In this document: positions 1-5,712 of the stretch, piece after piece
Position numbering within the stretch: position 1 is the stretch's first letter
How the letters are laid out: each line of letters opens with the position of its first letter
Origin: Bryobacterales bacterium
Lineage (GTDB): Bacteria; Acidobacteriota; Terriglobia; Bryobacterales; Bryobacteraceae
Reading direction: 5' to 3'
DNA: 15,609 nt
Assembly (NCBI GenBank): GCA_003142355.1
Contig: PLMF01000330.1
Span: 282 to 15,890, forward strand
Translations under genes and position numbers: made by a program
Notes under the pieces: model-generated
What the model saw: only the letters and a program-made list of their open reading frames with translations
Database searches by the model: none
Told to the model about the DNA's origin: nothing

Positions 1-5
1 AGTAG

Positions 6-58
6 CCCACGGCGTATTAGCCGTGGGTCCGAGTCTTCTTACGCCCCGTTTCCGGGGC
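6..58. other. Two small hairpins at the left edge
   Basis: Two stem-loops are visible. The first pairs CCCACGGC (6-13) with GCCGTGGG (20-27) around a 6-nt loop and is followed by a T/C-rich stretch. The second pairs GCCCC (43-47) with GGGGC (54-58) and is followed by TTTCC. They could be the end of a plus-strand transcript from outside the window, but neither has a proper T run. The rest of 59-156 shows no gene. TACAAT at 134-139 could be a -10 box for the restriction-modification gene, but I see no -35 box at the right distance. Confidence 0.3.
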
Positions 59-156
59 TTTCCGGCCGTTCATCCCTTTCCCAAGGCTGACGCATTGCGC
101 CCTCTTGCCTGCGCTGCCCCCTCTTACTTCGCGCTACAATCGACACTCGATTAGAG

Positions 157-2004
157 ATGACGCGGCCATCCGCCCAGATTTCGCCTGCCCATCCGCTGAT
201 CCGCGAATACCAGCGTTCCCTGGGTGTCCTTCGCGGGCAAGGTGTCGAGAACGAACTCGGCCTTCGCCGGCCGTTCGAGAGCCTGCTCGCGGATTCCGCG
301 CGCCTCCACGGCTGGCGCTTCGTGGCCGAGTGGGGCGCCAAGGCCGGCGGCCACCGCATACGCCCCGACGGCACGGTCTTCGACGCCAACAGCCTGCCGC
401 GCGGCTTCTGGGAATCCAAGGACTCGCACGACGACCTGGACCGCGAGATCGACCGCAAGATCCGCCGCGGCTACCCCCTCGGCAACACGATTTTCGAAGA
501 CACCCGCCGCGCCGTGCTCTACCAGAACCGCACCCCGGTGATGCGGGCCGACCTCTCGAACACGCGCGACCTGGCCGACCTTCTGTTCCGTTTCTACTCC
601 CACACCGAGCCGGAGATCCGCGAATTCGAGCAGGCAGTGGAGGAGTTCGGCCAGCGCGTCCCCGACCTCGCGCGCGGCCTGGCGCACAAGATCGCGGGGG
701 CGCACCAGCACAACCGGCCATTCCAGGAAGCCTTCGGCAAGTTTTTCGCGCTATGCCAGGTTTCGCTCAACCCCAACATCTCGCGCGAGGCGGTGGATGA
801 GATGCTGGTGCAGCACCTGCTCACCGAGCGCCTCTTCCGGACGATCTTCGACAACCCCGAATTCACCCGCCGTAACGCCATCGCGGCCGAAGTGGAGCGC
901 GTGATCGAAGCCCTGGTGAGCCAGAGCTTCAGCCGCACGGACTACCTGAAGAGTTTGGATTCGTTCTACCTTGCCATTGAGAGCGCCGCCCGGACCATCG
1001 CCGATTTTAGCGAAAAGCAGTTATTCCTGAACAGCATCTATGAGCGTTTCTTCCGCGGCTATTCGGTGAAGGTGGCGGACACCCACGGCATTGTCTACAC
1101 GCCGCCGCAGATTGTGGAGTACATGTGCGGCGCGGTGGAGGAAGCGCTCAAGCGCGAGTTCGGCCTGTCGCTTTCCTCGCCCGGCGTGGTGATTCTGGAC
1201 CCCTGCACCGGCACCGGCAATTTCATCGTGCATCTGATGCAGCGCATTTCGAAGCGCGACCTGCCGCGCGTGTACCGCGAGCAGTTGTTCGCCAATGAAG
1301 TAATGTTGATGCCGTACTACATTGCGGCCTTGAACATCGAGCACGCGTACTTGGAGTTGACTGGCCAATACGAACCGTTCGACGGCTTATGTTTCGTGGA
1401 CACCCTGGACTTGGCCGAGGCCCGCCAGATGCCGATGTTCAGCGAAGCCAACACCGAGCGCGTGGACCGCGAGCGCAAAGCGCAGATCACGGTGATTATC
1501 GGGAACCCGCCGTACAACGTGGGGCAGTTGAACGAAAACGACAACAACAAGAACCGGAAGTATCCGGTGGTTGACCGGCGGATTCACGACACGTACGCCA
1601 AGGACTCGAAGGCGAGCAGTGTAAGCAAGCTGAACGACCCATACGTGAAGTTCTTCCGCTGGGCAACCGACAGGCTGGAGGGCCGCGACGGCATTGTCTG
1701 TTTCGTCTCCAACAACAGCTTCGTGGACCAGATCGCCTTCGACGGCATGCGCAAGCACCTGATGCAGGACTTCACGCACATCGACCATATTGACTTGCAC
1801 GGCAACGTCCGCAAGAACCCAAAACTGAGCGGGACGACGCACAACGTGTTCGGGATTCAGGTGGGCGTTGGGATTACGGTGGCCGTGCGGTGCTCGGGTG
1901 AGAAGCGCCTGCGCTACCACCGCGTGCCGGAGTCGTGGCGGAAGGAAGAGAAACTAGCGTGGCTGAGCGCAGGCCCACCCCCCCTGGCGAACGCTGGCTC
2001 CTGA
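157..2004 (+). CDS. Type ISP-like restriction-modification enzyme, N-terminal part (frameshifted)
   Basis: This is the nuclease and methyltransferase half of a single-chain restriction-modification enzyme that would cut DNA and methylate adenine N6 using S-adenosylmethionine. Residues 60-100 look like a PD-(D/E)XK nuclease, with Asp71 in RPDG and Glu86-x-Lys88 in WESKD. GIVYTP (311-316) fits the motif before the methyltransferase core. DPCTGTGNF (348-356) is the AdoMet-binding motif I and NPPYN (450-454) is catalytic motif IV of gamma-class N6-adenine methyltransferases. There is no helicase segment between nuclease and methyltransferase, so it resembles the roughly 1000-residue short relatives of LlaGI-type enzymes. 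The frame ends early: after a run of seven C at 1978-1984 it reads about ten unrelated residues to a stop, while homology continues in the next frame. Removing one C would give one 1004-residue protein with the next entry. The start ATG at 157 fits the family N-terminus but has no clear ribosome site. Confidence 0.88.
   Translation: MTRPSAQISPAHPLIREYQRSLGVLRGQGVENELGLRRPFESLLADSARLHGWRFVAEWGAKAGGHRIRPDGTVFDANSLPRGFWESKDSHDDLDREIDRKIRRGYPLGNTIFEDTRRAVLYQNRTPVMRADLSNTRDLADLLFRFYSHTEPEIREFEQAVEEFGQRVPDLARGLAHKIAGAHQHNRPFQEAFGKFFALCQVSLNPNISREAVDEMLVQHLLTERLFRTIFDNPEFTRRNAIAAEVERVIEALVSQSFSRTDYLKSLDSFYLAIESAARTIADFSEKQLFLNSIYERFFRGYSVKVADTHGIVYTPPQIVEYMCGAVEEALKREFGLSLSSPGVVILDPCTGTGNFIVHLMQRISKRDLPRVYREQLFANEVMLMPYYIAALNIEHAYLELTGQYEPFDGLCFVDTLDLAEARQMPMFSEANTERVDRERKAQITVIIGNPPYNVGQLNENDNNKNRKYPVVDRRIHDTYAKDSKASSVSKLNDPYVKFFRWATDRLEGRDGIVCFVSNNSFVDQIAFDGMRKHLMQDFTHIDHIDLHGNVRKNPKLSGTTHNVFGIQVGVGITVAVRCSGEKRLRYHRVPESWRKEEKLAWLSAGPPPLANAGS
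1978..1984 (+). other. C7 homopolymer at the restriction-modification frameshift
   Basis: Seven consecutive C lie exactly where the methyltransferase frame and the specificity-region frame must be joined. With six C the reading becomes ...AGPPPWRTLAPDAGHTW..., which matches how the family continues (a conserved Trp, then Pro-Asp, then a Trp-Leu pair). The upstream frame otherwise stops at 2004. The cause could be a real mutation, slippage-based switching or a base-calling error in a homopolymer, and the sequence alone cannot tell these apart. Confidence 0.75.
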
Positions 2005-2053
2005 TGCGGGACACACGTGGCTGGTACCCGAGCACGCCGTCGAATTCGAGCGC

Positions 2054-3172
2054 ATGACACCCATTGGGGAGGTCTTTACGGTGTACTCGCTGGGTATCGC
2101 CACCCATCGCGACTCCGTGGTTTATGACTTCCACGGCGAGCCACTGATGGCACGCGTGGAAGCGCTAATTGAGGAGTACAATTCCGAAGTAGATCGTTAC
2201 CGGCGCGCTGGTAAGCCGAAGGATGTCGATGCCTTCGTGAAGTATGACCGCGTGCAATGGAGCGAAACGCTCAAGCTGAACCTCAAGCGGGGCGTTTACG
2301 CCGCATTAGATGAAGGTAAGTTGCGGGAGGGACTTTACCGTCCGTTTTCTAAGCGGTTCGTGTATCTCAGCCGTGAGTTGGTAGATCGGCTGTACCAGTT
2401 TCCGCGGATCTTTCCAGTTGCCGCGGCGGAAAACCGTGCTATCGCCGTGAGCCAGATCGGCTACCGCGCGCCGGTTCTCAACGCCCTGCTGGCGGCATGT
2501 ACCCCTGACCTGCACCTGTGCGCGTCGGTTGACGGCCATCAGGCCTTCCCCTTCTACACCTACTCCCCCGACGGCTCCAACCGCCGCGAGAACATCACCG
2601 ACGCCGCCCTCGAAAAGTTCCGCCAGCACTACCGCAACCCCGCCATCGCCAAGTGGGACATCTTCCACTACATCTACGGCGTTCTGCACCATCCGGCGTA
2701 CCGGGAGAAGTTCGCGGACAACCTCAAACGCGAGCTGCCGCGCATCCCCTTCGCTCCCGATTTCGCCGCCTTCGCCGCCGCCGGACGCGAACTGGCCCGC
2801 CTGCACGTCGAGTACGAGACCCTCGAACCGTGGCCGCTTGAGTGGGTCGAGAATCCGGCGTACCCGCTCAGTTACCGCGTCGAAGACAAGATGCGGCTCA
2901 ACAGAGACAAGACCGCGCTCGCCGTCAACCCCTCGCTCACGCTGGCCGGCATTCCACCCGCGACCTTGGAGTACCGGCTCGGCAACCGCTCTGCGCTCGA
3001 ATGGGTCGTGGATCAGTACCGCGTCACCGAGGACGACCGCAGCGGCATCAAGTCCGACCCCAACCGCGAGGACGATCCGCAGTACATCGTCCGCCTCGTG
3101 GGGCAGGTGGTGCGCGTCAGCCTCGAGACCGTGCGCATCGTCCGTTCGCTTCCGCTGGTCTTCCCGGAGTAG
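2054..3172 (+). CDS. Type ISP-like restriction-modification enzyme, C-terminal specificity part (frameshifted)
   Basis: This is the second part of the preceding gene, in the +1 frame. Recognisable sequence starts at 1985 (Trp, just after the C run), 69 nt before the first ATG at 2054, so this is a displaced 3' half and not an independent gene. It carries the conserved stretches that follow the methyltransferase in type ISP and related type IIG enzymes: VYSLGIATHRD, then LYRPFSKRFVYL, then FPRIFP, then a DLHL block, then HYIYGVLHHPAYR. It ends with the typical block EWVVDQYRVTEDDRSGIKSD and a short helix. This region would contain the target-recognition domain that decides which DNA sequence is bound. 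Without restoration of the frame, a protein starting at 2054 would lack both nuclease and methyltransferase motifs and would have no catalytic activity of its own. The end at 3172 is supported by the C-terminal block reaching its usual finish. Confidence 0.85.
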   Translation: MTPIGEVFTVYSLGIATHRDSVVYDFHGEPLMARVEALIEEYNSEVDRYRRAGKPKDVDAFVKYDRVQWSETLKLNLKRGVYAALDEGKLREGLYRPFSKRFVYLSRELVDRLYQFPRIFPVAAAENRAIAVSQIGYRAPVLNALLAACTPDLHLCASVDGHQAFPFYTYSPDGSNRRENITDAALEKFRQHYRNPAIAKWDIFHYIYGVLHHPAYREKFADNLKRELPRIPFAPDFAAFAAAGRELARLHVEYETLEPWPLEWVENPAYPLSYRVEDKMRLNRDKTALAVNPSLTLAGIPPATLEYRLGNRSALEWVVDQYRVTEDDRSGIKSDPNREDDPQYIVRLVGQVVRVSLETVRIVRSLPLVFPE

Positions 3173-3177
3173 CGGAA

Positions 3178-3255
3178 ATGCCTACCCTCAGCGTCTTCTT
3201 TGAAATTGCCACGCGCCCGCATGAGCGCGTGAGATGCGGCGTTGCTGACATTTAA
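3178..3255 (+). pseudogene. Short ORF, possible truncated start of a DUF4160-type gene
   Basis: A 25-codon ORF starts 6 nt after the restriction-modification stop, with GGAG at 3166-3169 placed 8 nt before the ATG. Its first ten residues, MPTLSVFFEI, closely resemble the usual start of DUF4160 proteins (MPTxSxFxGIxI...), which commonly pair with a DUF2442 partner in toxin-antitoxin-like loci. After residue 10 the resemblance stops and the frame ends after 25 codons, so this looks like a remnant cut off shortly after its start. The family call rests only on a short N-terminal match and is an inference. It could instead be a chance ORF. Confidence 0.35.
3210..3231 (+). terminator. Hairpin after the restriction-modification gene
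   Basis: CACGCGC (3210-3216) pairs perfectly with GCGCGTG (3225-3231) around an 8-nt loop, 38 nt after the stop codon at 3172. There is no T run behind it, so it is at best a weak or factor-dependent terminator. It lies inside the short ORF at 3178-3255. Confidence 0.25.
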
Positions 3256-3276
3256 TCAAAATATATCAAATCTGTG

Positions 3277-3305
3277 TTGACAATGTCAGAATATGAATGT
3301 ATTCT
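3277..3305 (+). promoter_or_regulatory. Sigma-70-like promoter of the Xre/ImmA/PIN operon with overlapping operator
   Basis: A consensus -35 box TTGACA (3277-3282) is followed after 17 nt by TATTCT (3300-3305). It lies in a markedly AT-rich stretch (about 3250-3310) inside otherwise GC-rich DNA. Transcription would start near 3312, just before a strong GGAGG (3312-3316) and an ATG at 3325. The -35 box is half of a perfect inverted repeat, TGACA-A-TGTCA (3278-3288). A repressor bound there would block RNA polymerase. The obvious candidate is the Xre-type HTH protein encoded two genes down, which would make the operon autoregulated. The promoter and palindrome are visible; the repressor assignment is inferred. 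Confidence 0.6.
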
Positions 3306-3324
3306 CGAATTGGAGGTATGCGAG

Positions 3325-3531
3325 ATGCCAGACGGAGACCGCTTCTCCTGGAGCGTGAGGGGGAGGGGATTTCCGGACATAGTCGCGGCGCAGGAGGCGA
3401 TCTGTCGCCAGCTCGGGGTGGCTCCGGACTTGGCCGCGGATCGACTGGTTCAACTCTATCGCCGGCACTGCGATGAATGGACACGTTTTCCGGCGGCTTC
3501 CCTCGCCGAGACGCAGCGAAAGGCGGCCTGA
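3325..3531 (+). CDS. Small unknown protein, first gene of the Xre/ImmA/PIN operon
   Basis: This 68-residue protein belongs to no family I recognise. It looks like a short beta strand (residues 6-12), followed by an alpha-helical stretch (about 18-50) rich in Ala, Leu and Arg. There is no signal peptide or membrane segment. I chose the ATG at 3325 because GGAGG sits 8 nt before it and the promoter at 3277-3305 would start transcription just upstream. An earlier in-frame ATG at 3283 would add 14 residues ending ...ECILELEVCE. That looks protein-like and could extend a beta hairpin, but it has no ribosome site and would overlap the promoter. The stop codon is separated from the next start by one nucleotide, so the two genes are almost certainly co-translated. 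The position ahead of a regulator and a PIN protein suggests a third component or accessory antitoxin, but this is inference. Confidence 0.65.
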   Translation: MPDGDRFSWSVRGRGFPDIVAAQEAICRQLGVAPDLAADRLVQLYRRHCDEWTRFPAASLAETQRKAA

Positions 3532-3532
3532 A

Positions 3533-4750
3533 ATGGATCGACCGATGCTCGATCAAATGGATCCCCGGGTGCTTGGTGCACGACTCCAGGAGGCCAGGAA
3601 GGCTTCGCGTATGACGCAACAGACCGTCGCGGAGCGGATGCAACTCGCCAGAACCACCGTTGTTGCGATTGAAAAAGGCGAGCGGCGTGTCGCGGTTCCC
3701 GAGCTTTTGCAGTTTTCTGGCCTGTATGGCCGCCCGGTCTCCGAGTTCGTCAGTCGTCGTGCGATTACCGAGAGCTTCGTTCCTCAGTTTCGCGCTACCG
3801 AAAGAGAGGTTCTGGAGGCGCACACGGATTATGAGCAAGCCACGGTGGAATTGCAGCGATTGGCGGAGGACTACGCGGAATTGGAAAGAATCACTGGTGT
3901 CTCCTCGTCCCCGTCCTATCCTCCGGTCTGTGACACCAGCGGAGGGAGCTTCGAGCAGGTAGCGGCCTACGTTGCAGCCGCGGAGCGCAACCGCCTGGGC
4001 CTGGGTGACGGCCCGGTAGGAAGCCTCCGGGAGCGTTTGGAGACGGAGATCGGCTTGCGTATCTTCTACTATCCAATGCCTTCCCCTGTTGCCGGGATAT
4101 TTGCCTACAACGACCCGCTCGGAGCCTGCATTGGCATCAACGTGAACCATCCTCGCGACCGGCGCCAGTGGTCGCTCGCTCATGAGTTTGGTCACTTCCT
4201 GATGCACCGCTACCGGGCCGAAATCACCGTTCTGGAAGTCCGGCGACGGGGAGCGCCGATCGAACGGCTTGCAGACGCCTTCGCGGAGAATTTCCTGTTG
4301 CCGGCCTCTGGCTTAGAGCGCCGTTTCACAGAGATGGCCAGGGCCAGTGCAACGGGAGTAAACCTCGCGAACATTGTGAGTCTGGCCGATCTCTATCAGG
4401 TCTCGGTTCAGGCCTTGATCGTGCGGCTGGAGACCTTGCGAAGATTCCAGGCCGGTACGTGGGATCGGCTGAGAGCCGAAGGCTTCAAGCCCAGGGAGGC
4501 GCAGCGAATTCTCGGCATTGATGCGATCCCGGCGTTGCAGGAGAAGCTTCCAAGACGGTACGTAGCTTTAGCAGTTGAGGCGTACCGGCGCGGTGAACTC
4601 AGTGAAGGCCAACTGGCTCGATACTTGCGGACGGATCGTGTCTCGGCTCGCTTGCGGGTCGAGGAGATGCAGCGGACGATTCACTCCGAACAGGACGAGT
4701 TTGCGGGCCTGTCCGGCCTCGACCTCGCTCAACCGCTAGGAGTCCGCTGA
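3533..4750 (+). CDS. Xre-type HTH regulator fused to ImmA/IrrE-family zinc metallopeptidase
   Basis: This 405-residue cytoplasmic protein has two clear modules. Residues about 13-66 form an Xre/Cro-type helix-turn-helix (LGARLQEARKASRMTQQ followed by VAERMQLARTTVVAIEKGER). Residues about 140-300 are an ImmA/IrrE (COG2856-like) gluzincin-type domain with the zinc and catalytic motif HEFGH at 217-221 and a downstream Glu244 in ERLADAFAENFLLP as the likely third ligand. A helical C-terminal part of about 100 residues follows. Family members cleave or sense phage-type repressors, or act as antitoxins. With a PIN protein next door, an antitoxin or repressor role is most likely, and the peptidase could link derepression to a signal. 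The ATG at 3533 is preferred over an upstream in-frame ATG at 3473 because the earlier one overlaps the small gene by 59 nt and adds an Arg-rich tail outside the HTH fold. The gene ends in the same frame in which the PIN gene starts, five codons later. Confidence 0.88.
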   Translation: MDRPMLDQMDPRVLGARLQEARKASRMTQQTVAERMQLARTTVVAIEKGERRVAVPELLQFSGLYGRPVSEFVSRRAITESFVPQFRATEREVLEAHTDYEQATVELQRLAEDYAELERITGVSSSPSYPPVCDTSGGSFEQVAAYVAAAERNRLGLGDGPVGSLRERLETEIGLRIFYYPMPSPVAGIFAYNDPLGACIGINVNHPRDRRQWSLAHEFGHFLMHRYRAEITVLEVRRRGAPIERLADAFAENFLLPASGLERRFTEMARASATGVNLANIVSLADLYQVSVQALIVRLETLRRFQAGTWDRLRAEGFKPREAQRILGIDAIPALQEKLPRRYVALAVEAYRRGELSEGQLARYLRTDRVSARLRVEEMQRTIHSEQDEFAGLSGLDLAQPLGVR

Positions 4751-4762
4751 GCCTCTTCATTC

Positions 4763-5323
4763 ATGTTCCGGAAGCCAACTCTTCTCGACAGTTCCACGCT
4801 GATCAACGTGATGGCGAGCAAACACGCCCGCTCTATATTGGAGGTATTCGGCGGGCAAGCAAGGATCTGCGGCGCAGTGAGAGTCGAGGCGTTGTTCTTG
4901 CGCTCCGAGGCGCCGGGCGAGGCTCCCGAGCACATCCTGTTGGAACCCTTACTTGAGGAGGGCTTTCTCAAGCACGTTGACCTTGCCGGCCCAGAAGAAG
5001 AGGCTCTGTACGTCGAGTTTGCCGCGGACCTGGACGACGGGGAGGCAATGACTCTGGCCATCGCACATCAGCGCGGCATGGCGGTCGCAACGGACGACAG
5101 GAAGGCGCGACGCCTGGCGGAGCAGCGCGTCGTTCCGCCGCTGAAACTCCTTCGCACGTCCGAGATAATTCATCGCTGGGCGCATGAGAAGAACGTCCCT
5201 CGCGAAGACCTGCGGACGGTGCTGTCTCGCATTGAATCGACCGCACGATTCACGCCGCCGAACGACGATCCGTTAAGAGCCTGGTGGTTGGAGTTGCTGC
5301 GAACCGAAACCGGCGAAGAATAG
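4763..5323 (+). CDS. PIN-domain protein, VapC-like RNase (probable toxin)
   Basis: The 186 residues carry the acidic positions of a PIN nuclease. Asp9 sits in the opening strand LLDSSTLINV, Glu42 in RVEALF, Asp91-Asp92-x-Glu94 in LDDGEAMTLAI, and Asp111-Asp112 in ATDDRKARRL. PIN proteins of this kind are Mg-dependent ribonucleases that cut tRNA, rRNA or mRNA when freed from an antitoxin. The protein is longer than a typical VapC (about 130-140 residues); the extra 50 residues at the C-terminus are helical and could contact the partner. The gene starts 12 nt after the Xre/ImmA stop, in the same frame, separated by one TGA and four codons. The nearest ribosome-site-like sequence (AGGAG near 4738-4742) is about 20 nt from the ATG, so translation may depend on coupling to the upstream gene. 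The toxin role is inferred from family and context. Confidence 0.82.
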   Translation: MFRKPTLLDSSTLINVMASKHARSILEVFGGQARICGAVRVEALFLRSEAPGEAPEHILLEPLLEEGFLKHVDLAGPEEEALYVEFAADLDDGEAMTLAIAHQRGMAVATDDRKARRLAEQRVVPPLKLLRTSEIIHRWAHEKNVPREDLRTVLSRIESTARFTPPNDDPLRAWWLELLRTETGEE

Positions 5324-5328
5324 CAAAC

Positions 5329-5410
5329 CTGCACCATCCGGCGTACCGCGGGAAAGTCGCCCCGCGTCACCGAAGACGAACGCAACGGCATCAGGTCCGA
5401 CCCCAATCCC
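5329..5410 (+). pseudogene. Relic of the 3' end of a second type ISP restriction-modification gene
   Basis: Two pieces match the intact 3' part of the restriction-modification gene in the same order. Positions 5329-5348 are identical to 2684-2703 (coding LHHPAYR). Positions 5362-5410 match 3019-3067 at 43 of 49 bases. The roughly 315 bp that separate the two pieces in the complete gene are missing here. In the corresponding frame the second piece reads VTEDERNGIRSDPN against VTEDDRSGIKSDPN, with conservative replacements only (Asp/Glu, Ser/Asn, Lys/Arg). This suggests a diverged homologue that was once functional, later deleted down to a scar, and not a recent copy. It begins 5 nt after the PIN stop codon. 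Confidence 0.75.
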
Positions 5411-5536
5411 GTTTTTCCGCCCTCCCCACTTTCCTGAGAACCTTTCCCCCCTCAGCCCACTCTATCTATGTGACTGCCTTTCACGGTCGCCGCATGACGA
5501 GAGCAACGATTACCCTGGGGTTGGCGCTCACCGCGC

Positions 5537-5558
5537 AAAAACCGCTACGGCGTAGCGG
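5537..5558 (-). terminator. Hairpin with minus-strand T tract
   Basis: CCGCTAC (5542-5548) pairs with GTAGCGG (5552-5558) over a 3-nt loop. On the minus strand the stem is followed by TTTTT (complement of 5537-5541), giving an intrinsic-terminator shape for transcription coming from the M28 peptidase gene. It lies about 155 nt beyond that gene's stop. It is nearly identical to the hairpin at 5596-5616. Confidence 0.5.
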
Positions 5559-5595
5559 AAATTCCCCGCTAACCTGTTGATTCTACGTACAGCGA

Positions 5596-5616
5596 CCGCT
5601 ACGGTGTAGCGGTTTT
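5596..5616 (+). terminator. Hairpin with plus-strand T tract
   Basis: CCGCTAC (5596-5602), loop GGT, then GTAGCGG (5606-5612) and TTTT (5613-5616). This would terminate plus-strand transcripts from the Xre/ImmA/PIN operon. Its stem is identical to the hairpin 54 nt upstream, but the T tract is on the opposite side. The rest of 5411-5712 shows no gene I can support. Confidence 0.5.
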
Positions 5617-5673
5617 GCTACCGCAACAGCGCGCTGAACAGCAGCTTGAAGGAGGACGGGAACCCCCAAGGTA

Positions 5674-5695
5674 GGGGCCGGGCATGCCCGGCCCC
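5674..5695. repeat. 22-bp perfect palindrome
   Basis: GGGGCCGGGC (5674-5683), AT, GCCCGGCCCC (5686-5695) is a perfect 10-bp inverted repeat with a 2-nt centre. It lies 18 nt beyond the stop of the minus-strand M28 peptidase gene. It could protect that mRNA's 3' end, act as a terminator stem without a T tract, or be a dispersed REP-like element. Confidence 0.55.
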
Positions 5696-5712
5696 GGGTG
5701 CTGTGCCTCCAT

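Noticed and set aside
134..721. Long minus-strand frames opposite the restriction-modification gene, and the plus-strand frame at 105-800
   Set aside because: They are Arg/Gly/Pro-rich shadow translations of GC-rich coding DNA; the 157-2004 frame carries the nuclease and methyltransferase motifs.
3170..3183. Eleven-base match GTAGCGGAAAT between 3170-3180 and 5552-5562, which could extend the type ISP scar
   Set aside because: The right-hand copy is explained by the hairpin arm, the spacing does not fit the other two matches, and the match is too short.
3266..4207. Open frame of 313 codons on the minus strand across the small gene and the Xre/ImmA gene
   Set aside because: It is antisense to genes with clear HTH and HEFGH motifs, and its own translation has no recognisable domain.
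5494..5580. Short ORF starting MTRATITLGLALTA that resembles the start of a signal peptide
   Set aside because: It has no ribosome site, runs through the terminator hairpin and stops after 28 codons; it is more likely chance.
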